Below, piece by piece: positions 33,187 to 46,398 of a DNA stretch of 64,000 nt. Position 1 is the first letter of the stretch. Every line of letters begins with the position of its first letter. Made by a program: the position numbers and the translations under genes. The stretch comes from Casuarina equisetifolia. Lineage: Eukaryota > Streptophyta > Magnoliopsida > Fagales > Casuarinaceae. The notes under the pieces are model-generated. The model was not told the DNA's origin and searched no databases. It saw nothing but the letters and a program-made list of their open reading frames with translations. The DNA is taken from contig CM052362.1 of assembly GCA_028551475.1 (NCBI GenBank), positions 17,218,021-17,282,020 on the forward strand. The letters run 5' to 3'.

Positions 33187-36100
33187 ATGGAAGAGCCGGG
33201 GCAGGTGAAACGGGCGCTGATAGACGCCTCGGCGGGGGCCATTGCCGGCGCTATATCACGGACTGTCACGTCGCCGCTTGACGTGATCAAGATCAGATTC
33301 CAGGTTTTATTTTGGTTCCATGAATTTCCGTTTTATGTAGCCGATGCAACTCTTGATGCCATGTTTGAACTTTAGCGCTACATTGTGCTGCATTTAGTTG
33401 TTGTTCGACTTATAAAGTTGGTGCTATGCTGTGCGCTTTTTTAGAGGAATCAATTTGTCAATAACGTGCACACATGACAAGGTTCTTGTAATACCATGCT
33501 TATTACAATGATTGATTATCCAATGTTCGTTGTTTTTCAAAGGGCTTAGATCTGTTATGTTATAAGCAGTTTTCATGTTAATGTCGAATTGTTGAATATC
33601 TTGATTGCAAGGGAGGCTCTAACTCTTTGACATACTAGGGCTTACTATTGATTGTGGTTTGTCAATTGCTTTGTTGGTTGGAAGAAGTTACTGACTTTTG
33701 GGGAAGGTGACAGTGAAGAATTTTAAGTGTATCTTGGTGGTTGCGAAAACAAATACTGATGGTTTCAAAGATATAGGGGAATGTTGATTCAGTTTTGTGT
33801 ATGATTGTGTTTATGCTAGAGTTTGGGTGGGGGAGTATTAGCTGACGTATATATACATCATAAACGCTTGTGGTGAAGTAAAGTAAATGTTCTTATTTTT
33901 TCAAACTTCTGCTGACAGGTTCAACTTGAGCCTACTTCATCTTGGGCATTACTTCGGAACAATGTGTCTCAAATGCCGAAATACACTGGAATGTTTCAGG
34001 CAACAAAGGATATATTCAGGGAGGAAGGCTTACCAGTATGATACTCAATTTGTACTGTGTCATCATTTGCTCTTTTTCCTTTCCTTCTTTAGATTTTTTC
34101 TTGTCGCAGTTTATGTTTGCAACACATTTGTTGTTAATTTCCCAGGTTGATTTCTGTTGAGACAATTGCTTTATTGTACTGTCCTTTGTATAGTAGTGTA
34201 ACCTGGGTTCACACCATGGACCACCTTGTCATAGGATGTAGTTTGTAGATCTTTGTATATGTATCTTCATAAAAGTTCATTTGTTCTTCGTAGCATAAAC
34301 ACAAGTCAATATAGATTGAGCATTCTTCCAATCTGTGTGTTCTCATCAATTTCTGTTGTTTGTTGGTTCTTTATATTGAAAATTTTATCTAGTTTAATAT
34401 GCAACTCAATCTTGCCAGTTATAGGAAGGTATATAATAAGTTATGCCTGCTGTTTTGAACTTGCGAGATAGGAAGCTACTCAATCCTCATGTCTCCCTAG
34501 CTGACTGGGTTTTAGTTTGTGAATCATAGTTTATAACACCTTGTTTACATGAAGGGAAGAACTAATGCTGATTGTTCTTATTTAGTGCGTTTTCAAGCGT
34601 TTGTCTCCTTTTTATTTCAAGAAACCCTTGAAGTATATTACTTTGCAGATGTAGTGAGCCGTGTAAAGTAGAAATATTCCTTATTTTACAATTGAATCTG
34701 TAGTTTCCTGCCACTTTTATTTCTCAATGCCTAGCTTATGATTTGGCAATATGTGTCCACTTATTTGGGTGGTAAAGGTGGCAAGAAAAGTTAAATTCAG
34801 TTCTTAGATTCTCATGTTATTTTCAATTTAGTGATTGAATTTCTGATTTCGAGAATAAATCATTAAGTTTTTTTCCTAGTTTCAAATAGATCTCTCCATC
34901 AAATTATCAGTCACTTATGTTATGGTACTTGATGTTAGACTAATCAATAAATGTCATGTGATAAATTTTATAAAATTAAAAATATAATTTAGGAATGAAA
35001 AAAAAAACACAAAAACAAAAGAGATGGATGGTCGATTACCCTAATTGGTGAAGTGGCTAACTGTCATCAGATGAAAGATGGTGGCCCCTTTCCCACAGGG
35101 AATTCCTTTCTAGAGGGCTGACTGCCTTTAGAAATGGGTTGCCGCTCCTCATAATGATGGCACTAGCCCTTTTATTCCCCCATCAGGAATGTCATCTTTC
35201 TTTTTAAAGATGCTTTACATTCAAATTTTCTTTTCAGATATATTAGTAATTTAGTATGACTATCATGTGGTATGCATAGTTTGTACATGATGTTTTTAAA
35301 CTAGAAGCATGTGGCATTAATTGATTGGTTTAAATTGCTTACCATTGATGAATTGAATAGTGAATTGATGAAAGGACTTATTTGGAACCGGTGGAAAAAG
35401 CTAGGAGTTATTTATCAAAATTGAATACTTGGGAGCTAAATTGTGATCCCAATAAAGCATCTTTGATAAAGGTGAATCAAATCTCTTCCAAGTTTTAAAG
35501 CCTGATAGTATATGTTTCAAGACAACGTAATGTCCTCAGTTTTTTTTTTTTCTTTTCTCTTGGGTGATTCGTTTAGGAAAGTCTAACACTGGTCTGGGAA
35601 TTTTGTTTGAATTTTTATTTTAACATCAGGTTTGAATTAGTTTAATGTCTTTCTTTGGATTACTCTAATTAATTACTTATGGCAGGGTTTTTGGCGTGGA
35701 AATGTCCCAGCTTTACTTATGGTTATGCCATATACTGCCATACAATTTACTGTTTTGCACAAGTTCAAAACATTTGCTTCTGGTTCTTCCAAGGCAGGTA
35801 TGAGAGGCTTTTCAAATTAGGCTGACATTTTTGCCTCATTCTTTGGCAATCTGCACAGTGGTGCTCTGACTTACAAGATGGTTATCAAGATAAGAATTGG
35901 AACATGTGGCTATTACCCAGCTTAAATATCCGTGTAAAATGGTGATTGATCTGTCAATATCAATTTGGATTAAATGGCACTCTGATAATTAAGCCCCATA
36001 TAATGTAATGTTAATATGTTTATCTAACTTAATTAATGTAGTAGGTAGTTTGTTAATGTTTTAAACATTTATCTCTCTGCTATCTCATACGTCTCATGGC

Positions 36101-38214
36101 CTCTGTCAATATCAATTTAGATTAAATGTTACTCTGATATTTAAGCCCCATATAATGCCATGTTAATATGTTCATATAACTTAATTAATGTAGTAGTTAG
36201 TTTGTTATTGTTTTATTTATTTCTCTGCTATTTCTCATACGTGTCATGGCCTTGTTGTTTTCTGGCATCATACAGAGGATCACATTCAATTAAGCCCTTA
36301 TCTGTCCTATGTCAGTGGGGCATTAGCTGGGTGTGCAGCTACTGTTGGATCATATCCCTTTGATCTTCTGCGGACCATATTAGCTTCACAAGGTGAACCA
36401 AAGGTATAGAAATTGAGAAAAAGTAGGAAGTCATCTCAAGTTGTGCTTCAATAAGTTTCCTTCAGCGTGTTAAGCTATTTTAAGGAGCCACTCTGAGCAC
36501 AAGCTATGCGAATTGCATTTCACAATCATTTGTTTTGAACCTTTACATAAGTAATAGATGCTGGTAAAGTTTTTATCTGATCTTTCCTGTGCGTTGTTCA
36601 TGGCTTCGCCTCTTTTTGAAAAAACTGCATCTCAGATTTTGGACTGGCCCTCTCTTGCCTCTTCCATGTATTTCGGTTCACACAAAAACTTGGCAGCTCA
36701 TGTGGGTGGTTTTATTCTCTTCCCAGCACCCACAAGGGCCTTGACTATGGAAGTAGAGCTTTCTTAGAAGTATGTAATTTTGTGTCCTCTGGGGAAGGCC
36801 CATGGCTTCACGGTTCATTCAAATGCTTACCAATTTATGATATTTGCTTTCTGTACAAACAGTAAGTTGTGAATAGGCCATTGACCTTGTTTTTATGATA
36901 GTGGTCTAATAATATTTACGGTCATCTAGGTGTATCCAAACATGAGATCTGCATTGGTTGATATTGTTAGAACCCGTGGCTTCCGAGGGTTGTATGCTGG
37001 ATTGTCGCCTACCCTGGTTGAGATTGTTCCTTACGCTGGTCTACAATTTGGAACCTATGATACATTTAAGCGCTGGGCCATGGTAAGAGTCTAGTCTCTA
37101 TTTCTTTTCAGATGCTCTTTATTACTCAAATATAGATTTAGTGGTTTTTGCTTGTGCCATTTCATCGAGGGAACAGAGGAATCAGGACAATAACTTGTAA
37201 AAACATCTATCTGGTACATCTATATAATTACAATAGTAGGAAAATTGCAGATATCTGTTTAGAGCTTCGATGGTTCGCACTCGTGATACCCAGAATGTGG
37301 CCAGTTTAGCGAGTGTCATGCTTTTATTCTCACAAGTTGACAGTGTAGCCATTGTATTTGATCCTATTCATGTTACTTCATGCACTGTAGGCCTGGAACA
37401 GGTTTAGATATTCTAAGACAAGCTTAACAGACGCAGAAGGACTTTCAAGCTTTCAGCTTTTCATCTGTGGGTTGGCAGCAGGGACATGTGCCAAGCTTGT
37501 CTGTCATCCACTTGATGTGGTAAAGAAAAGATTCCAGGTGGGTCTCTAGCCTTCTTGAAACCTTCGTTTCATGACCCGACGCTAGGAAATCTGATAGCCA
37601 TGTGTATGCAAAATATGCCAATAGTGTAATGGTTTATTTTAAAAAGCTACAAAGCATGTTCTCCTACTTAGGGTACCTATGGCACTATACACCTTATGAG
37701 AGAGGTCTTTGAGCTTTTTATTTTTTATTTTTGGAAATACTGTTAGCTTCTTCTAAATGTTATAAACTAAGCACATGAACATCAAACTCTTCTGCCAGTC
37801 ACCTGGACAAGATTGGTTTACTGTTTCTCTTTGTTCATGCTTCTAGGTTTGTTTAATCATATTCACTTAATATTTATGTCTCGCAATCTCCAAGGGAATT
37901 GAGAATAGAAAGGCTGAAGAAAATACTAAAAATGGTAATCTCGGGTGTTTTCTCCTTGCGAACTTGGATGTGACGCTTCTTGTTTTGGTCTATTGCAGGT
38001 TGAAGGACTACAAAGGCATCCTAGGTATGGTGCTCGAGTTGAGCATCATGCTTATAGAAATATGCTTCATGCCTTGCGCCAAATCTTGCAGTTGGAGGGG
38101 TGGGCTGGTCTTTATAAAGGCATAGTCCCGTCAACGGTCAAAGCTGCACCAGCTGGTGCTGTAACTTTCGTAGCTTATGAATACACATCAGACTTGTTGG
38201 AATCCATTCTTTGA
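33187..38214 (+). CDS. TPC: Mitochondrial thiamine diphosphate carrier (7 exons)
   Basis: Coding exons: 33187-33303, 33919-34035, 35686-35797, 36276-36403, 36930-37082, 37391-37537 and 37999-38214. All introns are GT-AG and the joined frame gives 329 residues, normal for the family. It has three tandem mitochondrial-carrier repeats, each with the P-x-[DE]-x-x-[RK] signature: [10 protein letters not shown] (about 29-38), YPFDLLRTI (142-150) and [10 protein letters not shown] (248-257). Repeat-ending blocks are [42 protein letters not shown] and [21 protein letters not shown]. The closest family by motif is the thiamine pyrophosphate carrier of the inner mitochondrial membrane. It brings cytosolic cofactor to pyruvate and 2-oxoglutarate dehydrogenases in the matrix. 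Six membrane helices are expected. Intron 2 is 1.65 kb and intron 3 holds a tandem duplication. The next gene, at 39.3-41.2 kb, is convergent. Confidence 0.94.
35951..36252 (+). repeat. 152-bp tandem duplication inside intron 3 of the carrier gene
   Basis: Unit 1 starts at 35951 and unit 2 at 36103, both with CTGTCAATATCAATTT. They share TTAAGCCCCATATAATG, CTTAATTAATGTAGTAG and CTCATACGT-CATGGCC. The second copy ends about 24 bp before the exon 4 acceptor at 36275, so the splice-site-proximal sequence is part of the duplication. The copies look about 90% alike. Confidence 0.9.
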
Positions 38215-39263
38215 CTTAAATATTGCCCATTTTTTCTCCTTTTCATCCATTATTTTCTTTAATCTAATTCTTTCCCTGCGGGGATAACGAAAGTAGATAT
38301 AGAAGTTAAGAATAGGAGGATTTTTTTCCCCCATTTTTGTTTTTGTCATACCGTTATAGGTCATAATTTATGTCCGCTGAGAGGGCAAAGAGCTCAAGTT
38401 AGAGCAAAGCTTAACTTACATAATTGTATTGGAGATTGTCAATCCTAAATTTTTGTTCTCATGTGACTGTTGAGCACCTATGTCTAAACCGAGTATACCC
38501 AAGTTTATTGTCTCGTGAATTAAAAGTTCTTTCGCAGGCCGATTTTGAGTGCGACATGTTTTGCAGACTACACTATTTATCGTGCGTGTATTGTAAATTG
38601 TGCAAGTAATAGGCATGGTCAGATTGAGAACTTATATACACTTCAAAGAGTGATTAGTAATTGGCGTTGGTCTGCTTTATTGTGACATGCTCCTCAGGTT
38701 TGATAAGAAAAACAAAATGGTCCCGGACTGTCACCATATGTAGCCAGGAGGTACTGCTACGTGTTCAAGACTGTTTTATAGACAAAGAATGCTTCAGCTG
38801 CGGGTAGAGTCTATCGCATATGAACATATGACGTCAGTGTACATGTCTGGAATTAGTGGCATGTGCAGGAGTCCCTGAATTCAGTATCTCCAGTGTCTGA
38901 ACGTAAAATCCCAATAGATTTTCAAAAGCTATGAACCAATAACCGCCACCATTTGGTCTTTTGAGTGGTGATCAATAATCTCATACAAAGAGAGTTCAAA
39001 AAACTAATCCTCCAACCAACGAATGATCATTTTGTGGATTAGCATCAGATGTCCAAAGAGAGTTCAAAAACTTAGTTTATTGATGTTCATCATTACACGT
39101 GAAACTACCACGCAAGATTTCCCAGATAATAAATAACTAAGCGGGGGCTCTCTTATTTACACTCTACAATCAGGATATCTTTCCCGAAACCTTCGATTCC
39201 TATAAGAAATGTCCCTTATTCGACAGAAAATCCGGCTAGTTTTGCGATGAAAGATAGTGACAA
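38215..39263. other. Convergent 3' flanks, no separate gene
   Basis: Space between the plus-strand carrier stop and the minus-strand gene stop. It should hold both 3' UTRs. No coding feature recognised. Confidence 0.6.
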
Positions 39264-41177
39264 TCATTTATCGTCTCTTGTTTCTCTGCTGTCCTCTGAA
39301 GGCAGTGAGACAAACTGCAAAATCTTCTTAACCTGCGCAACATCGATTCGGAACTTTTCAGCAATCTGTTGGATATCCATAGGTCCAGCATGATCGTCAG
39401 CTTTGCCTTGGTGCAGGAGGACAATATGCCGCAGCTGTGCCACGTTCAGGGTTCCTGGAGGGGCAGGCCTCTCCTCATACTTGCCAGAATCTAGTTTTGT
39501 ATTCCGCAGTTTTGGCATGGGCCTGTCATACTTTTCCACCACGAATGCCTGTAGTATGACTAGCATATTAACTTCCTGAGCATTTAATCAAATTCCTACA
39601 CCTTCTACACAATTCCTGAGTGGTTCAAAGTGGAATGAACATAGGGCACTAGGCATGCGGTTAAGAATATTGTCGTTCAGTGCTTTTCTTTGAAATCATA
39701 AATATCAATCACCCTAAAGATGATAAACGTACAGTATATAATTGATATGTGGCTTCATCTGCTCATGCATATGAAGGAGTCTATTGAAATAAGTACATAA
39801 GGCCGTAACCATTACGTGTAAGCAATTCAGGTTTCTTGCAGCCTGAACCTAAAGGAAGATTTTAGCATAGACAACAGACTGTGGACAGAAACCAAATGAA
39901 AATACATAAGTACATCTCAATGGTAAATGCAATCGAGCAGCAGGAAATTGTACCACCCAATTCATTACAGAAACAGAGAACTAGAGCAACACTTGTGCAC
40001 ATATCCGGTAGGAGGGGAGAGAAGGGATGGAGTGGTGGGATGGGGGAGGGGGTTAGGATTTTCTCCATTTGAAATACGAGGAGCAAAGCCAAAAAAAAAA
40101 AAAAAAAAAAAAAAGGAAGCATATTCCTAGAGAACAAGGACAGTAGACTATAGTTCAAAACAAAAAATGTCCATAAAGAAAAGCAGCAACTTGCATTAAC
40201 TCACCTCACCCATCTCAAGTTTCCCACCAGGCTTGGATCTAATTCTACCAACCATTTGACTGAGCATGGCATCGTACTTTGGATCCCGTTCTTCAAGTAG
40301 ATTTTCAGTACTGATTTGAGAGGTACCTTCTAAACGTAGAAGAAATGATGCCACCAATCAGAATAGATTGAAATTGAGCATTTTCCATCCTAACCATCAT
40401 AAAAACCAAACAAGATATGAAAACACACGAGCACATGCAATTGCACACTGTTAAAAACAGGAAGAAAAATACACCAGAAGGCTGACATAACGATGTCCAT
40501 CTCTCTAAACTCTCTTTGCCAAGAGAATAAAAAAAGAAAAGAAAATCAGTCCAATAGTTCCTGATCCGGTGTCCATTACACATATTATTGTCGATTTTCC
40601 AACGCATACATACACATACCTAAATTTGTGGGCAAAAAATCCAAATCCTAAAGCTAATGTGGCAGAGCACTAACATTTCGAACGAAAATGCAATATTTCT
40701 ATAACAAACTATAGTTACAACAATCAGAATATCAAAGACTTGGTGCTCTCATATCATTTGGCTTCCAATATTGTTAAGATAGACTTGGTGCTTTCACAAC
40801 AACGGTAGCAATAACAATATTTGATACCAATAATGACAACAAGAAATTGGCCAAATAGATGTTTTCAAAGTCGACAAAAAGAAAACGCATTCAACGAAAA
40901 TGGTTACGAAAATTCTCAAATTAAAAGGTCAATCTAAATTTATAGCCACAAACCGACTCAAAGTTCTGCAATCCCCAAATCTAGCGCAAAAAGAAAAGGC
41001 ATGCATCACCCGAAACTCACCGGAATCAACCTCGCCGGACGTCCTCGAGATCCTCGGCTCTTCGGCGGGAGGTTGCCGCCGATCACCAACGCTCTTCAGT
41101 TTTGAAGAGGACGGCGTCGGATCAGTACTCGAAGATTTTCGCACTCTGCCAGATGCTCGACGTAATGCCTGACCCAT
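39264..41177 (-). CDS. Conserved plant protein, probable NDUFAF4-like complex I assembly factor (3 exons)
   Basis: Exons 41177-41021, 40329-40205 and 39548-39264 join in frame through GT-AG introns to 188 residues. The N-terminus MGQALRRASGRVRKSSS is basic and could be N-myristoylated (Gly2) or aid mitochondrial association. Residues about 17-52 are Ser/Pro-rich and probably disordered. A conserved middle section reads ERDPKYDAMLSQMVGRIRS and the C-terminal half has PMPKLRNTKLDSGKYEERPA and TLNVAQLRHIVLLHQGKADD. It ends with a helical IAEKFRIDVAQVKKILQFV. The C-terminal pattern resembles NDUFAF4, an assembly factor of mitochondrial complex I; that assignment rests on motif shape, while gene structure and conservation are clear. 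The gene is intact. A site II motif lies in the promoter. Confidence 0.78.
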
Positions 41178-41199
41178 AGTTCCCTCCGTCACGCACACC

Positions 41200-42918
41200 G
41201 CAAGACGCTTATTAACTATGCTCTATATGTTCGAAGCCCTTCCCGTAAGAATGCTTTGGTGCACTATGATGAAATGCTTGCTTGGATTTGAATTTTCAGG
41301 AGAGGAAGACGCTTGTGGAGGGCGCACGCAGGGCATTGAGTGAAGGCAGGACAGAAGGCAACGTGGCTCGTTGGTCTGTGGACCACGTCGCCGGGTCCTC
41401 TTTCGGACGGCCCAATAGTTTCTTCACCTCCAGCTTGTGGATTTTATCACGGCCCTAAAGCTATCCTACAGAAGCTGCAGGAAGGTATTGTTGGAATTTA
41501 GTCCAAAAGTTGCATTTTGCCTTCTAAAGTGCGAGAACTGACCCATATTTATCGATGAGTAAAGCTTAAACAGGAGATTAACATCCCGTCCTAAAATATG
41601 CATTGAATAAAAATCTAATTAAGGAAATTTGAAATTATGATACTTTGCAAGATTTAACTATTTTTACCATCTTAACGAGATTTTAAGAGATTAACTGATG
41701 ATTACCATACAAGCTCTTAGGATTTTGATTATTTATGGAAGCTAGATACTAGCCTATTTGATTATTCCATTTATTATATACTCATCTAAACATCATGTAT
41801 ATATTGTAAATTCACAAAATAATATAAAAAACTCTTTTCCAATTCACTTCCTCTTCTTTTGGTTTGGTTTCCCTCTCTCAAATTTTAGTTGGCTCATTGC
41901 AGTGAGATGGAGGACGGCAGCGATGGTGGCTGTTGAAGACGGTGGCTGGAGTTGTCTCCCAATGGTGGTCAATTAGCAGGTATATTGGCCGGGCCGGAGG
42001 TTTCGGCCGGATTGTTGGTTGGCAGTTGATTTGTTTGGCAGCCAGGTAATTGGGCTGCTGAAACTGAGAAGAATGGCGGACCTGTAATGGGCATCTGACG
42101 AATTGGGCTGGATATGAGATTGGGTTTCGGAATCCATTAGACCCAAAGACGTATGCATGGAGAGTGCGCGCGAATCCAGAAACGGCATGTCAAGGAGCTT
42201 AACGACAATATGTGATCCGGAACTTTCTCTGGTTCAGCAAATTTGAAGCAGCATGGCAATGGCATGTGAATGAAACACGTGAATGACAGGGTTAAATGGA
42301 GGAGGATTCATGTTTCCTTCTTTTGAAAGAGAACAAGTTATATCAGCCATCTGGTTTACTTATACACCAGTGAACAAGAGTAGATTATCCCAAGTAGCAC
42401 AAGGCCAGGCCGCAGCTTCCTTTTCTTTGCTTCAACTAGTCGAACCAATTGGACATTGCAGAAATTTTTATCATCTAAACTGATCAAATGTTGACACATA
42501 ACATATGAGGAACCTGAGACCAATATAAATGACTTATCAGAATGCCTGCCCAGAGATTGAGCACTATGAAGAATGGCGCTGCTCCTCCTAAATTTAGCAG
42601 AGCCGCTGCAAAGTCGGGTGCAGAGAAGCCTAATCTTTCCTGTGTTCACGAAATGACATGTTTATCATCTTGGTTCCTGATTCTCAGTATGTGCTTTGTC
42701 CAATTTAAACGGCCTCTAGGAATTGTAAAGACTACTGAAACAACTGTGTGCTCACTGAAGAGGGGTCAGCATTGCACGACGGAGAAGTGAGCATCCTTCA
42801 GAGGGGTCTCGGGAATAAAGAAGTTGCTGGAATTCTCATTTTCATGTAATCAATCACTCAGCATGTTAGCAGTGAAAGAATTCAGAAGCCAGAGACATTT
42901 GAATACCTTTCCCTTGAC
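41200..42918. other. Promoter side of the 3-exon gene and 3' flank of the ELM2/SANT gene
   Basis: The left part is the upstream region of the minus-strand gene starting at 41177. The right part, beyond about 42.3 kb, probably contains the 3' UTR of the ELM2/SANT gene. Open frames at 42.3-42.8 kb on both strands show no domain. No separate gene is supported. Confidence 0.5.
41409..41414 (-). promoter_or_regulatory. Site II element (TGGGCC) upstream of the complex I factor-like gene
   Basis: TGGGCC on the minus strand, about 235 nt upstream of the ATG. TGGGCC/T motifs, bound by TCP factors, are common in promoters of plant nuclear genes for mitochondrial and ribosomal proteins. That fits the tentative mitochondrial role. 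A single site is weak evidence. Confidence 0.35.
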
Positions 42919-45900
42919 TCAAACTTCAAGTTTGGTCAACATGTCACTGCTGTTATGGCGTACACCATTTGCCCTTTCCTCAACTTTGAAATCCACCGTA
43001 CCAGTGCCAAAATCCTCAGTAGCTGCCGTCACTTGACCACGAGGACGTCGAGAAGGTCTTAGCATTGAGTTATCTCGTGGAGAAGTGTCTCTACTTTTTC
43101 GCTTCTGCTTTGGGTCTAGATATCCAAAAGCAAGTGCTTCCAGTGCTTTAGTGGTCAGAGGTCGGCTTCTACTGCTCTGTCTCCGGTAATTTACATTAGT
43201 TTGCTCCTCAGAATTAACTTGCTCTTCATAATTAGCAACACTAGAGGATGGTTTCACTGCACTGGGGTCATCTGGTTCCTTGCTCGTTTCATCTTCTCTT
43301 TCTCTGGCTACTGTCACGAAAGGTTCATCGGCTTCAGCATCTGGAGGAACAGGTAAGTTAAGGTCGATCAGCGTCCTGGGCTGAGATACTTCACGATCAT
43401 GGGCAGCAGCAAAAGTGGTACCACCTAGAATGCCTTCATTACTAATGATAATGCTGCCTTTAGAGAAGCTGATTGATGATTCCTTCTCCTCAGATTTATC
43501 CACTGGAGAAAGAATGTTCTCACTAGAACCACAGTTTTCTGCACAGCCACTGGCCTTCACTTGTCTAATTGCAGGATCTCGCAAGATGTTGACTCTAGTG
43601 TGGTTTGTCTCTGTGCGACCACAAGCACTCAACTTCCGGCGTCGTTTTGTGAGGGGTAAATGGTTTTTGGTGTCTGGCCCCATTTTCCGGCTTAACTGGC
43701 TCTTTGTAGCTCTTCTCTGATGTCTGTCTCTAGAAACACAGGTCTTCTGGTTATTAGGGATCCTCCCAGGAATACCACCATCATCGAGGACACTGGATGG
43801 AAACACTTTGTTCAGAGCATTATCTTCTAAGCTTGTCATCTTTAAAGAGGTTCCCCCAACAAAATTTCCGTCTGCAACTCTGGGCTCATCTCTGTCTAAG
43901 CACAAAGTACCAGCAGAGTCAGATTTCTCTACTGACTCCTCAGAATTGCCTTCGTCTTCTTCTTCAGAGTCACTTCCAGTGGTGCAAGTGTTCATAACTC
44001 CAGATGGCAAACTTCTCACTTCTCTCACCTTGGCTGTTTTCTCATCAGCCAAACTTGTGTCGACAACAGTGAACTTCAAGGCATCTGTATTGCAATTAGG
44101 AGTTCGTGGTTTGAGATAACAATGGCGTCGCTGATCAGGGAAATCTTCTTGGTACAGCTTTGTTTCATCTGTCCATCCATTTTCCTCTTTGTTTCTGCAG
44201 TCATTATCTACCCCTATTTCAAGCTCAAGAAGTTCTGGATCTGAAGCAACTTTACTCAGGACATCACTAACAGAATCGAAGTAGTGGTCACCCTTCACTA
44301 GTTTCCTTCTAGAAAACCTCTTAATACCAGGGATGAGAAAGACCAGAGAATGCTTGGAACCAGTAGTACAGCCATTATTATAAGGCTGCTCAGAATGCCA
44401 TCCTCTTGCAAGCAAACGAGGCCAAACAGCTTCCCAGAAGAGATCATTTGATCTAGCTTTGCTTAGTCGGAAGTCTCCTGTTAGAAAGTTAACAATTTCC
44501 AAGGTTGTAAGAGTGGCGCATGCCTTGCCAATTGGGATCTCTGGGCGGACAGGAGCAACTTGAGTGGGCTTCAGAGGCTCCATAATGCCTGTGAGATCTT
44601 GCTTCCCTTTACCAATTCCAACTGCCTCTACAAGAACATCCAGCCCAACTGAAGCCTTCAAAGTAAATACATATTCTTCCAGCGATATTTTTCCCTCCCC
44701 AAATGCCTTTGACGCCTGCCAATTGGTTGAAACTTAATCATTATTTTTTCCTTTTTGAGAAAGGTTGGCAGGGGGGGGGGGGTTGTTGGATTGGATATTG
44801 AAGTTCCAGAAACATTTAGAGCAACTGACAGACACAATGTTGCCTTTATTTAAGATAAACCTCATTTATGACAGTCCATTCAGCAGGAATTCTACAAGTA
44901 AGGTTCTGTAGCAACTAGTAATTTGTGCAAGGCGAAACTTAAAAAATATTGGATGCGTACAACCATTAAGCCAAACATCACATTGTAATCTGAAATACTT
45001 GAACTCTTACTAAAGACACAGCTATTGCATCAATTTAAACATAACTTAATCAACAGACATCATGTTTATGTTGACAGGATATGCAGATCTTCAAATAAAA
45101 AGGTGAAAGTCAATTGCTTCATCTAACATCAAACAAGCAGGAGAGCATTGTCTGTGGTGACTTTAGACATGAGACTGACAATTCTTAGAACTGCAAGAAA
45201 CTGCAGAGCTATGGGAAAAAGGAGATAATAAGAAGCTTAAAGGAAAAGCAAAAATGTAAAGATTGCAAAACTGCTTGTTCATAAAGTTGTGACAACACAA
45301 ATAAAGGTTAATTATCATTTTTCTACGACTTTACAATCTTAGGCTAAAAGAAAGCAACGCGGAAAAAATTCTGGTAAATAGTGCCTGCAGCGCTTGAAGA
45401 AAACGACTTGGCAAGTCAAATTGGTTTTCAAGTACACATTATATTTGTTTTGTCTGGCGATGCATTTAGATCTCTTAAAACCCTTCCATCCTCATGCGGA
45501 AAATCTTAGCATTAATCATTTTTAATAATATCTACACGTAGTTAAGAAATACCTCCATCAAAGAACTTTGGCATTCCTCCGACACATGGGGAAGCAAACG
45601 AGAGAACAATTCCTGCTGCCTCAATCCAGTAAAAATTCTTTGTCCATATATGCATCTTCTGCTTCTTATTTTCCTGCATTCTGACCATCTAAGATATCTG
45701 TCAGACCTATAAAATTTACCATAGTAGAAGGAAAGTATATCCCCCATCATTTTACTCCCAACAAATTTCTCCACTTGGACAAGGTTCTTCCCAAAAATAT
45801 ATAAACCAAGGACAAAACTAGCCTCTTCTATACCACTCCAGGAGCCACCCAAGGAACCAGGAAGTGGACAACAGCCTTTGCCTTTGTCCATATCCTGCAG

Positions 45901-46398
45901 TTCAATCTTCATTACTTTTTGCATAGCTACATTTTCTGATTCTCCTCGGTTCATCACATTGTCCAACGTACTGTCTGTAGGCTCAGCTTTAGTTTCCAAG
46001 CTGTTGCCTTCCGAAGAATTGTGGGTCTCCCCAGACCATTCAGGTTTTACAGAGTCACCTTTATCATATACTTCTGTTGAATCACCAACAGCCTCCCCTG
46101 GTTCATGTTTAAAACACTCAACTTTATCATTTATCCACATTATTGGAACAGCCAATCCCACCAGAAAATCAAGATCAACAGCTGTGTTTTCTGCATCTTC
46201 TGGATCCTTCGTAAACTGTAGATAGTCAGAGGCTGTAATCTGTGGTGGAATTTCAACCTGGTATTCATCGCCCACACGAGGGAATACCTGCAGTTCTCCA
46301 AAGACATCAGATGAATCAGAACTTTCTGGGGAGAATGATTGCCCATCAAATGTATCCTCAACACAATCCCCATGGTCATCAACTGCAGCTGGATCCAT
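42919..46398 (-). CDS. ELM2/SANT-domain nuclear protein (RERE-like), 2 coding exons
   Basis: Exon 1 is 46398-45553 (282 codons) and exon 2 44715-42919 (598 residues plus stop), giving 880 residues with a phase-0 GT-AG intron. Residues about 38-90 (FPRVGDEYQVEIPPQITASD) form an ELM2-like region. Residues about 186-232 (SWSGIEEASFVLGLYIFGKN, GDILSFYYGKFYRS) form a SANT domain. A further conserved block spans the exon junction (LFSRLLPHVSEECQ through KASVGLDVLVEAVG), and FWEAVWPRLLARGWHSEQP lies in exon 2. The last 450 or so residues are acidic and Ser-rich with basic clusters fit for nuclear import (KRRRKLS, KQKRKSRD, SRRPRGQ). Plant relatives are annotated as arginine-glutamate dipeptide repeat (RERE-like) proteins; animal ELM2-SANT proteins recruit histone deacetylases. 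An acceptor CTTTGGCAG abuts the ATG, so a leader intron precedes it. Confidence 0.9.

Noticed and set aside
35015..35180. A SINE in intron 2 of the carrier gene
   Set aside because: The patch is GC-richer than its surroundings and vaguely tRNA-like, but no clear A and B boxes, tail or target duplication could be shown.
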